This document shows, piece after piece, positions 8,496 through 17,132 of a DNA stretch of 27,225 bases. The first letter of the stretch is position 1. Each line of letters starts with the position of its first letter. Where the stretch lies: assembly GCA_035519135.1 (NCBI GenBank), contig DATIWX010000049.1, positions 1 to 27,225 on the forward strand, given 5' to 3'. This DNA comes from VBDM01 sp035519135 (GTDB lineage Bacteria > Pseudomonadota > Gammaproteobacteria > Burkholderiales > SG8-39). The notes below the pieces were generated by a model, which saw only the letters and a list, made by a program, of their open reading frames with translations, was not told the DNA's origin and ran no database searches. Made by a program: the position numbers and the translations under genes.

Positions 8496-9218
8496 TCACT
8501 TGGTGGGTTCATCATCCGATTCGTCGCGCTCGCGCGGCGGGTTGCCGTCGTAGACCAGGTTGCGCCTGCGCTGCAGCCAGGCGTCGCGCGTGAACGCGTA
8601 TTTGTCGAGCGCCGCCTGCTCGATGAGGCTCGTCGCGTCGAGGAGCTTGGCGCGATTGCTGATCGCGCGCGTCGCGTAGAGCGAGTTGCGCACGGGAATA
8701 CTCTCGGTTGCCCAATAGACGAGGTCCGCCTTGTAGTCGAACAGGAGCCCGAAGCCGTCGCGGAAGGTCGAGGGACCGAGGAACGGTATGACCACATAAG
8801 GGCCGCTTTCGATGCCCCACCGGCCGAGGGTCTGGCCGAAGTCCTCGTTGTGCTTCGGCATCCCCGCGCCGGCGGCAAAATCGAAAATCCCTGCAATCCC
8901 GAACGTCGAGTTGAAAATGACACGGGTTGCGTCCTCCGACGCTTCTTGGAACTTGCCCTGCAACACATCGTTCACCGTAACCCAGACGTCCTCGAGGTTG
9001 GAAAAGAAGTTGGAGATGCCGGTGCGCAGGAATCCGGGGAGGACGGCGCGATAACCCCTGGCCAGCGGCGTCATCACGGCTTTGTCCGCCACGTCATTGA
9101 AAGCGTACACCGCCCGGTTCACCCGCTCGAGGGGATCGGCCGGATTTCCGCCGGAGGTGGCGCAGCCCGCCAGCGAGCCGGCAAGGAGCAGCGCCGCGCA
9201 CAGCCTCTTAACCTCCAC
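8496..9218 (-). CDS. mlaA: MlaA (VacJ) outer-membrane lipoprotein
   Basis: About 240 residues. It removes misplaced phospholipids from the outer leaflet together with porins. A lipoprotein signal is present, with lipobox LAGC and Cys19. The body shows PLERVNRAVYAFNDVADKAV, the FFSNLEDVWVTVND segment, RVIFNSTFGIAGIFDFA and the ring region DFGQTLGRWGI. The start is uncertain: the first ATG in frame lies inside mlaD, so I take the GTG at 9218. GGAGG at 9216-9212 lies inside this start region and would fit a later non-standard start better. Placement between mlaD and mlaC differs from E. coli, where mlaA is unlinked. Confidence 0.88.
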   Translation of the reverse strand: MEVKRLCAALLLAGSLAGCATSGGNPADPLERVNRAVYAFNDVADKAVMTPLARGYRAVLPGFLRTGISNFFSNLEDVWVTVNDVLQGKFQEASEDATRVIFNSTFGIAGIFDFAAGAGMPKHNEDFGQTLGRWGIESGPYVVIPFLGPSTFRDGFGLLFDYKADLVYWATESIPVRNSLYATRAISNRAKLLDATSLIEQAALDKYAFTRDAWLQRRRNLVYDGNPPRERDESDDEPTK

Positions 9219-9237
9219 GCGATCGGCTTTCCATCCC

Positions 9238-9711
9238 TTACTTCTTGCCGTCTCCCTCGGCCGCTTTATTGTACAGGAACTGGCCGATGAGATTTTCCAG
9301 GACCACCGCGGACTGCGTGAGCTTGAGCGCATCGCCGCTCTTCAGGTTTGCCGAGTCGCCGCCGGCCGTAATTCCGATGTACTGCTCGCCAAGCAGCCCG
9401 GACGTCAGGATCTTCGCGGAACTGTCTTTGGGAAACTGGAAGCGGCTATCGATGTTCATCGCCACAACCGCCTCGAAGCTCTCGTTGTCGAAACGAATCT
9501 CGCCGACCCGGCCCACCACGACGCCGGCGCTCTTCACCGGGGCACGGACCTTGAGCCCTCCGATATTCTCGAACTTTGCGTTCACCTGATACGTGTCCGC
9601 CGCGGTAAACGATGCGAGGTTCGCCACCTTGAGCGAAAGAAACAGCATCGCGCCGATGCCGACCACAGCGAAGATTCCCACCCACAAGTCCAGCTCTTTG
9701 CGCGTCATCAT
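9238..9711 (-). CDS. mlaD: MlaD, MCE-domain substrate-binding subunit
   Basis: This 157-residue protein has a short cytoplasmic N-terminus, a single transmembrane helix at about 10-30, and one periplasmic MCE domain (about 38-117: YQVNAKFENIGGLKVRAPVKSAGVVVGRV, then SGLLGEQYIGI). MlaD forms the hexameric ring on MlaE through which lipid passes. A C-terminal helix with LENLIGQFLYNKA matches the hydrophobic pore helix of the family. Two adjacent ATG codons (9711 and 9708) can serve as start. It is 4 bp after mlaE and 19 bp before mlaA. Confidence 0.95.
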   Translation of the reverse strand: MMTRKELDLWVGIFAVVGIGAMLFLSLKVANLASFTAADTYQVNAKFENIGGLKVRAPVKSAGVVVGRVGEIRFDNESFEAVVAMNIDSRFQFPKDSSAKILTSGLLGEQYIGITAGGDSANLKSGDALKLTQSAVVLENLIGQFLYNKAAEGDGKK

Positions 9712-9715
9712 GGCT

Positions 9716-10513
9716 TTACAGTCCTCTGAACATCAATGCCGTCAGCACGAAATCGAGTGCGAGAATCGCGAGCGACGAGGTCACCACCGTGCGCGTGGTC
9801 GCGCCCGACACGCCCTCCGCGGTCGGCGGGGCGTCGTAACCCTCGAAAACGGCAATCCAGGTCACTGCCACCCCGAACACGAAACTCTTGATGATGCCGT
9901 TCACGATATCTTCGCGAAAGTCTACGGCCGCCTGCATTTGCGACCAGAACGAGCCTTCGTCGACCCCGATGAGGCGAACGCCCACGAGATAGCCGCCGAA
10001 TACTCCCATCGCCGAAAACAGAGCCGCGAGCAGCGGCATGGAGATCACCCCGCCCCAGAAACGCGGAGCGACGACCCGTGCGATCGGGTCCACGGCCATC
10101 ATCTCCATCGCGGAGAGTTGCTCGGTCGCCTTCATCAGGCCGATCTCCGCCGTGATCGCGCTCCCGGCGCGACTCGCGAACAGCAGGCCGGCGACCACCG
10201 GCCCGAGCTCGCGCACCAGGGACAGGCTCACGAGCACGCCAAGCGCCTCGGACGAGCCGTACCGCACCAGCGTGTCGTAGCCCTGCAGGCCCAGGACCAT
10301 GCCGACGAACAGGCCCGAGACGAGAATGATGACAAGGGACAAAACCCCGGAAAAGTAGATTTCGCGGATGGTGAGGGGAAACCGCCTGAAGCTCGGCCCC
10401 GACTCCTTCAAGGTGAGCCAGAGGAAACGGCAAGCGAAACCGAGGCGCCATACCCATGCGGTAACGATGCGCGCGCCGAGCGCGCGCATCAGCTCCAGGA
10501 CGCGCTCCGTCAT
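9716..10513 (-). CDS. mlaE: MlaE, inner-membrane permease of the Mla transporter
   Basis: This 265-residue polytopic permease contains the family core: FVGMVLGLQGYDTLVRYG, LVRELGPVVAGLLFASRAGSAITAEIG (112-138) and the EQLSAMEMMAVDP coupling helix that meets the ATPase, followed by the C-terminal hydrophobic segments. An N-terminal amphipathic interfacial helix precedes the first membrane segment. Its ATG overlaps the mlaF stop in an ATGA junction. Confidence 0.96.
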   Translation of the reverse strand: MTERVLELMRALGARIVTAWVWRLGFACRFLWLTLKESGPSFRRFPLTIREIYFSGVLSLVIILVSGLFVGMVLGLQGYDTLVRYGSSEALGVLVSLSLVRELGPVVAGLLFASRAGSAITAEIGLMKATEQLSAMEMMAVDPIARVVAPRFWGGVISMPLLAALFSAMGVFGGYLVGVRLIGVDEGSFWSQMQAAVDFREDIVNGIIKSFVFGVAVTWIAVFEGYDAPPTAEGVSGATTRTVVTSSLAILALDFVLTALMFRGL

Positions 10514-11310
10514 TGCGCCAGCAGATCCTGCCGGTAGTCCGGCGCAGGATAGTGAAACGGCACGGGCCCATCGGGCTCACCGTAGACGAACTGCCGCAAC
10601 GAAGGAAGCGTTGCAGCGCGCACCTCCTGCGGCGTGCCCTGAAACTCGACTTTCCCGGACGACATGTAGTAGACATAGTCGACCAGCTCGAGCGCCTCCG
10701 CGACATCGTGAGTCACGACGATCGAGGTCGCGCCCAGCGCATCGTTGAGCCGGCGGATCAGCTGCCCGATCACGCCGAGGGATATCGGGTCGAGCCCGGT
10801 GAAGGGCTCGTCGTACAGCATCAGCATCGGGTCGAGGGCGATCGACCGCGCCAGCGCCACGCGCCGTGCCATGCCGCCGGAGAGCTCCGACGGCATGAGA
10901 TCCGCCGCGCCGCGCAAACCCACCGCCTGGAGCTTCATCAACGTGAGGTCCCGGATCAGGGCTTCCGGCAGCTGCGTGTGCTCGCGCATCTGAAATGCAA
11001 CGTTGTCGAACGAGGACATGTCCGTGAACAGGGCGCCGAACTGGAACAGCATTCCGATCTTGCGCCGCATCGCGAAAAGACCTTCATCGTCGAGCTTGTT
11101 CACCACCTCGCCGGCGACCCGGATCTCGCCCTGGTCGGGGAGCAGCGCGCCGCCGATGAGACGCAGCAGCGTCGTCTTCCCGCAGCCGGACAGGCCCATG
11201 ATGGCGACGACCTTGCCCTTGGGGACGACCAGGTTGATGTCTTTCAGAACCTGGCGCTGATCATAGCTGAAGGTGACGTTCTGGACTTCGACAAGGTTGC
11301 TTGTCGCCAC
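10510..11310 (-). CDS. mlaF: MlaF, ATPase of the Mla phospholipid transporter
   Basis: This 266-residue ABC ATPase energises lipid movement through MlaE and MlaD. Motifs are Walker A GLSGCGKT (39-46), Q-loop in MLFQFGALF, signature LSGGMARR (143-150), Walker B LMLYDEP (163-169) and H-loop VVTHDV. The C-terminal tail (about 245-266) matches the extension that contacts MlaB in the family. The start is a GTG at 11310, preceded by AGGA about 5 nt upstream. The first ATG in frame is far upstream across the divergent region. It is the first gene of the long minus-strand run. Confidence 0.93.
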   Translation of the reverse strand: MATSNLVEVQNVTFSYDQRQVLKDINLVVPKGKVVAIMGLSGCGKTTLLRLIGGALLPDQGEIRVAGEVVNKLDDEGLFAMRRKIGMLFQFGALFTDMSSFDNVAFQMREHTQLPEALIRDLTLMKLQAVGLRGAADLMPSELSGGMARRVALARSIALDPMLMLYDEPFTGLDPISLGVIGQLIRRLNDALGATSIVVTHDVAEALELVDYVYYMSSGKVEFQGTPQEVRAATLPSLRQFVYGEPDGPVPFHYPAPDYRQDLLAQ

Positions 11311-11332
11311 GGCGTCCTGCTCGGAGCAGCGA

Positions 11333-11368
11333 AGAGCGGATTCTAGCCCAGAAAAGCGCGGCCCAATA
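11333..11368 (-). promoter_or_regulatory. Promoter-like site for the mla operon
   Basis: On the minus strand a TAGAAT -10 hexamer (11345-11340, five of six consensus bases) is preceded, after exactly 17 bp, by TATTGG (11368-11363), a poor -35 match. Predicted transcription starts near 11333, leaving about 23 nt before the mlaF GTG. It is the only good -10 site upstream of mlaF and lies in a divergent intergenic region. It is predicted by eye only. Confidence 0.45.
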
Positions 11369-11412
11369 GCGTTGACCGCGCATGCGCGGCACGACTCCGG
11401 GCGCGCAACAAG

Positions 11413-11441
11413 GTGAAAGGGCGCGGTCTTTGCGCTATCAT
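11413..11441 (+). promoter_or_regulatory. Promoter-like site for the ABC ATPase / response regulator pair
   Basis: GTGAAA at 11413-11418 (four of six -35 consensus bases) and TATCAT at 11436-11441 (five of six -10 bases) are separated by 17 bp. The predicted start is near 11448, about 20 nt before the ATG at 11468, with AGGG as a possible ribosome site 7 nt upstream of the ATG. The 157-bp divergent region 11311-11467 also carries the mlaF promoter-like site and nothing else I can identify. Confidence 0.4.
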
Positions 11442-11467
11442 CGGCGCATCCGACACAGGGCCGTCCG

Positions 11468-12185
11468 ATGCCCGAGCCTTTGGTTCGATTCCGTGGAGTG
11501 AGCAAGACCTTCGGGCGCGCCGAAGTGCTGCGCGGCATCGACCTCGATCTGCCTCCGGGCGGCTGCCTGGGGCTTACCGGAGTCAACGGGGCCGGGAAGA
11601 CGACGCTCATCAAGTGCCTCCTGGATTTCTGCGAGCTCGACTCGGGGGCGATCGAAGTGCAGGGCGTCGAGCACCGGCGTCCGCGGGCACGCGCTAGCCT
11701 CGCGTTTCTCCCGGAGCGCTTCACCGCCCCTTACTTTCTGACCGGCCGTGAATTCATCAGGATGATGCTCGAGTTGTTCGGCGGCCGCTACGAGGAGGAA
11801 TCGGTGCACGAGATGTTCGCCGCCCTCGATCTGGAGCCCGCGGCTCTGGACAAGCCGGTCCGGGACTACTCCAAGGGAATGACGCAGAAACTGGGGCTCG
11901 CAGCCTGTTTTCTGTCGCAGCGAGACTTGTACATTCTCGATGAGCCGATGAGCGGGCTCGATCCGGCTGCGCGCGCCCGCGCCAAGGCCTTGCTGCTCAA
12001 GCTCAAGGCCGAAGGACGAGCCATCCTGCTCACGTCGCATTCGCTCGCCGACGTCGAGGAGGTATGCGACCAGCTCACCGTCCTGCACGGCGGCACCCTC
12101 GCCTACACCGGCACACCCGCCGGGCTGCGCGAGTTGTACGAGGAACCTTCTCTGGAACGCGCCTTCCTGAAATGCATAGAGGCCC

Positions 12186-12196
<11 letters not shown>
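11468..12196 (+). CDS. ABC transporter ATPase without an adjacent permease
   Basis: This is a 242-residue ABC-2 type ATPase. Motifs are Walker A GVNGAGKT (38-45; Val where most have Pro), signature YSKGMTQK (134-141), Walker B LYILDEP (154-160) with MSGLDPAAR, and H-loop His191 in LLTSHSLADVEEVC. All catalytic motifs look intact. No permease gene follows. Instead its last 11 bp overlap the start of a sigma-54 response regulator, so the two are probably translationally coupled. The partner membrane protein must be elsewhere, or the ATPase may act with the regulator or the pilus system in a way not known. Function beyond the family is unassigned. Confidence 0.88.
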
Positions 12197-13610
<1,414 letters not shown>

Positions 13611-13640
13611 GCCTCGGCCGCCCGGGGGGAGCGAGACTCG

Positions 13641-15203
13641 ATGTATCTCGAACATTTCGGGCTGAAAGAGCCGCCTTTCCGCATCACGCCGCACACCGAT
13701 TTCTTCTTTCAGGGAGCCAATCGCGGGGCGACGCTCGAGGCGCTGCTTTACGCCATCACCCACGACGAAGGGATCGTCAAGGTCTCCGGCGAAGTGGGTA
13801 GCGGGAAGACGATGCTGTGCCGGGTGCTGATGGAGCGACTGCCCGCGACGGTCGAAACCATCTATCTCGCCAATCCGTCGCTGTCTCGCGATGAAATCCT
13901 GTATGCGATCGGCGACGAGCTCAAGCTCCAGCTGGAGAACGATCGTCCTACGCGCGTGCTGCGGTCGCTTCAGGAACACCTGTTGCACTTGTTCGCCCAA
14001 GGCCGGCGCGTGGTCGTGCTGATCGACGAGGCGCACGCCATGCCCGATGACACGCTCGAAGAGATTCGGCTGCTGTCGAACCTGGAGTCGAACCGGCACA
14101 AGCTGCTGCAGATCGTCCTGTTCGGCCAGCCCGAGCTCGACGAGCATCTCGATACCGCCGGGATGCGCCAGCTCAAGGAGCGCGTGACCCACAGCTTCCG
14201 GCTCGAGCCCCTGGTGCGCGGCGATATCGAGAACTACGTCGATTTCCGCATGCGCGCCGCGGGATACCGCGGCCCCAAGGTGTTTACCCGGGAAGCGATC
14301 AGGCTGATCGCTCGCACTTCCCAGGGTCTGACCCGTCGTATCAATATCCTCGCGGACAAAGCCCTGCTCGCCGCGTACGCGGCCGGCACCCACGCTGTCA
14401 CTGCTGCGGAAGTCAAAAGGGCGGTACGCGACTCGGAGTTCTATCGTGCCAGAAGCGGAACGCAGAAGATCAGCATCGGGGCGGCCGCTCTGACGGCCGG
14501 ACTCATCCTCGGGTGGGCAATTCATGTGCTGCTGTCGAATGGCGCGCCACCACGGCCCCAGGCTTCCGCCGCCACCGTGCCCTCGACGCCCGTTCGCCCG
14601 GATTCCAGGATCGTGCCCGTCCCACCGGCCGCCGCGGCAACGCCTGTTCCTCCCGCTGTTCCTGCATCCGATTCTTCTTTCACGCCTTCGGCATCCGACA
14701 AGCCGGAGCCGGCCCGGCTTGCGACCCATGCTCCCGCTTCGCCAGGACTGGCGGGCAGCGGCACCGCGGCAGCGATGCTCGTCGCGCCGGCACCGTCCGC
14801 TACGGACCTGAAGCCGCTCCCTGCGGTGGCGGGCGTTGCACCCGAGAGGAAGCCCGTGGCTCCGGCGCGAGGGGAACTTGCCCGGGAACGCTTCGAGGCA
14901 ACCCAGACGTGGCTGCGCGGCGCCCCCGGGGACTGGTACGTTATTCAGCTCGCCACGGTGAGCGATGGAGAATTGCCACAACTTGAGGATTTTCTGAGAA
15001 AAACAGCCGCAACCTTGCCTGTCAGCGAGTTGTTTGTCTACAGCGTCAAGATCGATGGGCGGCAACACTATCGCGTTGCTTACGGGACTTATCCGAGCGC
15101 GGCCAAAGCGTTCGATGCAATGAAAGGGTTGCCGCAGATTCTCGCTGCGTATCAGCCGTACGCACGCAGCGTGGAGCGCATGCGGAGCCAGAATCGCCAG
15201 TAA
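13641..15203 (+). CDS. ExeA/MshM-like AAA ATPase with transmembrane helix and C-terminal SPOR domain
   Basis: 520 residues. N-terminal AAA+ ATPase opening MYLEHFGLKEPPFRITP, as in GspA/ExeA, MshM and XrtA-associated ATPases. Walker A GEVGSGKT (50-57), Walker B VVVLIDEAH (124-132). A single transmembrane helix at about 277-298 is followed by a Pro/Ala-rich periplasmic linker (300-410) and a SPOR-like domain (about 431-513: WYVIQLATVSDGEL ... HYRVAYGTYPSAAKAFDAM). ExeA uses a different peptidoglycan-binding domain to help its secretin assemble. A SPOR domain suggests the same job through glycan binding. A GGGGGAG ribosome site lies about 11 nt before the ATG. It is followed by the secretin gene. 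Confidence 0.88.
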   Translation: MYLEHFGLKEPPFRITPHTDFFFQGANRGATLEALLYAITHDEGIVKVSGEVGSGKTMLCRVLMERLPATVETIYLANPSLSRDEILYAIGDELKLQLENDRPTRVLRSLQEHLLHLFAQGRRVVVLIDEAHAMPDDTLEEIRLLSNLESNRHKLLQIVLFGQPELDEHLDTAGMRQLKERVTHSFRLEPLVRGDIENYVDFRMRAAGYRGPKVFTREAIRLIARTSQGLTRRINILADKALLAAYAAGTHAVTAAEVKRAVRDSEFYRARSGTQKISIGAAALTAGLILGWAIHVLLSNGAPPRPQASAATVPSTPVRPDSRIVPVPPAAAATPVPPAVPASDSSFTPSASDKPEPARLATHAPASPGLAGSGTAAAMLVAPAPSATDLKPLPAVAGVAPERKPVAPARGELARERFEATQTWLRGAPGDWYVIQLATVSDGELPQLEDFLRKTAATLPVSELFVYSVKIDGRQHYRVAYGTYPSAAKAFDAMKGLPQILAAYQPYARSVERMRSQNRQ

Positions 15204-15368
15204 GCAACCATCCCGGCCTGCCGGTCCCGGGCCACGTGAAAAACGAATTCGTGAAATAAGCGGCAGGTCCGGTCGTTTGGTTTGTTAAATCAGCTTGTTA
15301 CGTGGTACTGTTATACTGAGCTTGGAAATTTGCGCCCGGTCAGGTCAAACAAGGAATCGGAGGCCACC
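15204..15368 (+). promoter_or_regulatory. Intergenic region with extended -10 promoter before the secretin gene
   Basis: A perfect extended -10 (TG at 15309-15310, one base, TATACT at 15312-15317) predicts transcription from about 15324. No good -35 at 17 bp spacing exists, which is usual for extended -10 promoters. Upstream lie a 10-bp palindrome ACGAATTCGT (15243-15252), two direct copies of CGTGAAA (15235-15241 and 15250-15256), and an inverted pair CCTGCCG (15217-15223) / CGGCAGG (15261-15267). These could be regulator sites. No -24/-12 sigma-54 promoter with the right spacing was found. Confidence 0.5.
15359..15363 (+). promoter_or_regulatory. Ribosome binding site that fixes the secretin TTG start
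   Basis: GGAGG is placed 5 nt before a TTG codon at 15369. It selects this TTG over the upstream ATG at 15282, which lies before the predicted transcription start and would give a leader that is not a signal peptide. Confidence 0.65.
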
Positions 15369-17132
15369 TTGCGACGCATTTCGCAGACGGTTCTTGCACT
15401 CGCAGTGAGCGCCTGCGCACACGCGCCGATTCAGCAATCGCAATCCCATCTGAAACCGGGGCCGCCCCCTCCCGCCGGCACGATCCCCGCAGCGGTACAA
15501 CTCTCCACGGTACTGCCCGAACCCAAGCCGACACTGCGACCGGAGACGTATACGGTCGTGGTGAATGGGGTCAAGGTGCAGGAGCTCCTGTTTGCACTCG
15601 CCCGCGACGCCAAGCTGAACGTCGACATCCACTCGGGGATCACCGGGGTAGTCACGCTCAACGCGATCGATCAGACGCTGCCGCAGCTCCTTTCGCGCAT
15701 CGCAAAACAGGTCGACATGCGCTGGGAACTCGATGGTCCGAACCTGGTGGTGATGCCCGATTCCCCGTATCTGCACATCTACCGCATCGACTACGTCAAC
15801 ATGGAGCGCCTTGTCGCAGGCGCGGTCGGCGTGTCCTCTCAGATCGGCAGCATCAGCGGTTCCGGTGGAGGCGGGAGCGGTGTGGGCGGTGCGTCCGGCG
15901 CGAACGGCTCGATCACCACGCTGCGCAATACGTCCGACAACAAGTTCTGGGCCACCTTGGAAAGGAACATCAAAGACATCCTCCACGAGACCGACAAGGT
16001 GCTGCCTGCGGGCGGAATTCCTCAGCCAGGTGCTGCCCAGGCACCTCCCGGGGCGCCGCCCGGCGCCTCCGCGCCCCCTCAACCCAACATCACCTTCAGG
16101 GAAGCCGCCGCGGTGATCGTCAATCCGGAGGCGAGCATTGCGATCGTGCGGGCAACGGCGCGCCAGCATGAAAGGATCCAGGAGTTCGTCGATCAGGTCC
16201 TGGCCAACGTGAAGCGTCAAGTCCTGATCGAGGCGACGATCGCCGAGGTCCAGCTGAACAACCAGTATCAACAGGGAATCGACTGGTCGGCGCTGCGCGT
16301 ACGCGGATCGATGACCACGTTCGGCAACCAGATTAGCTCAGGAAACGTTTCAACGGCTCCCAACTTCCCGCCGAATATCGCCGTGACGCCTCCCGGGTCG
16401 CTGCCCAGCGCCTCGGCGATTCCGAACATCCTCACCCTCGGAGCAGTAGGAGCGAACATCTCCGGCGTCCTGCAGCTGCTAGAGTCCTTCGGAAACGTGC
16501 GCGTGCTCTCGAGCCCGAAGCTCTCGGTGCTCAACAATCAAACGGCGCTTCTACGGGTCGTCGACAACATCGTGTACTTCAACGTTCAGGTGAGCCTCGC
16601 CGCAGGAAACCTGAACTCGAATGCCGTGAGCGCCACCAACACGACCCCGGTCACGGTGCCCGTGGGGTTCGTGATGAACGTTACCCCCCAGGTCAGCGAC
16701 GACGATACGATCCTATTGAACGTCAAGCCCACCACCACGCGCTTGGTCAAATTCGTCAACGATCCGAATCCAGAACTGGCAAAGGCGGGGGTCGTCAACC
16801 AAGTGCCCCAGCTTCGCATGCGGGAGATGGAGTCCCTGATCAAGGTCAACAGCGGTCAGATCGCGGTGCTCGGCGGACTGATCGAGGACTCGGTCAACGA
16901 TATCGAGGACACGGTGCCGATCATCAACAGCATCCCGATTCTCGGATCGCTCTTCAGCTCGCGCAATCGCAACAACACCAAGACCGAGCTGGTGATATTC
17001 CTGCGCCCGATCGTCGTCAAGGATCCGAGCATCGACGGTGACTATCGCTCGTTCCGCGCGATGATGCCGGGTGAGGATTTCATTTCCAAACCCAACCCCG
17101 GCAAGACGGCGCCGCTGAGCGGGATGAGATGA
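15369..17132 (+). CDS. mshL: Secretin, MshL/PilQ-like outer-membrane channel (lipoprotein)
   Basis: 587 residues from the TTG start. The N-terminus MRRISQTVLALAVSACAHAP is a lipoprotein signal with lipobox VSAC (Cys16). An STN/secretin N-domain lies at about 62-130 (VVVNGVKVQELLFALARDAKLNVDI), then a Gly-rich and Pro-rich linker (160-240). The secretin core at about 275-550 has VLIEATIAEVQLNNQYQQGIDW, VRVLSSPKLSVLNNQTALLRVVDN, VPVGFVMNVTPQVSDDDTILLNVKP and GGLIEDSVNDIEDTVPIINSIPILG, ending TELVIFLRPIVV. It should form the multimeric outer-membrane exit channel. Being a lipoprotein it may reach the outer membrane by Lol without a separate pilotin. It overlaps the next gene by ATGA. Confidence 0.92.
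   Translation: MRRISQTVLALAVSACAHAPIQQSQSHLKPGPPPPAGTIPAAVQLSTVLPEPKPTLRPETYTVVVNGVKVQELLFALARDAKLNVDIHSGITGVVTLNAIDQTLPQLLSRIAKQVDMRWELDGPNLVVMPDSPYLHIYRIDYVNMERLVAGAVGVSSQIGSISGSGGGGSGVGGASGANGSITTLRNTSDNKFWATLERNIKDILHETDKVLPAGGIPQPGAAQAPPGAPPGASAPPQPNITFREAAAVIVNPEASIAIVRATARQHERIQEFVDQVLANVKRQVLIEATIAEVQLNNQYQQGIDWSALRVRGSMTTFGNQISSGNVSTAPNFPPNIAVTPPGSLPSASAIPNILTLGAVGANISGVLQLLESFGNVRVLSSPKLSVLNNQTALLRVVDNIVYFNVQVSLAAGNLNSNAVSATNTTPVTVPVGFVMNVTPQVSDDDTILLNVKPTTTRLVKFVNDPNPELAKAGVVNQVPQLRMREMESLIKVNSGQIAVLGGLIEDSVNDIEDTVPIINSIPILGSLFSSRNRNNTKTELVIFLRPIVVKDPSIDGDYRSFRAMMPGEDFISKPNPGKTAPLSGMR

Noticed and set aside
15204..15368. Sigma-54 (-24/-12) promoter before the secretin gene
   Set aside because: No GG-N10-GC arrangement with acceptable flanks was found. 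GG and GC pairs here have wrong spacing. The extended -10 site is a better explanation.
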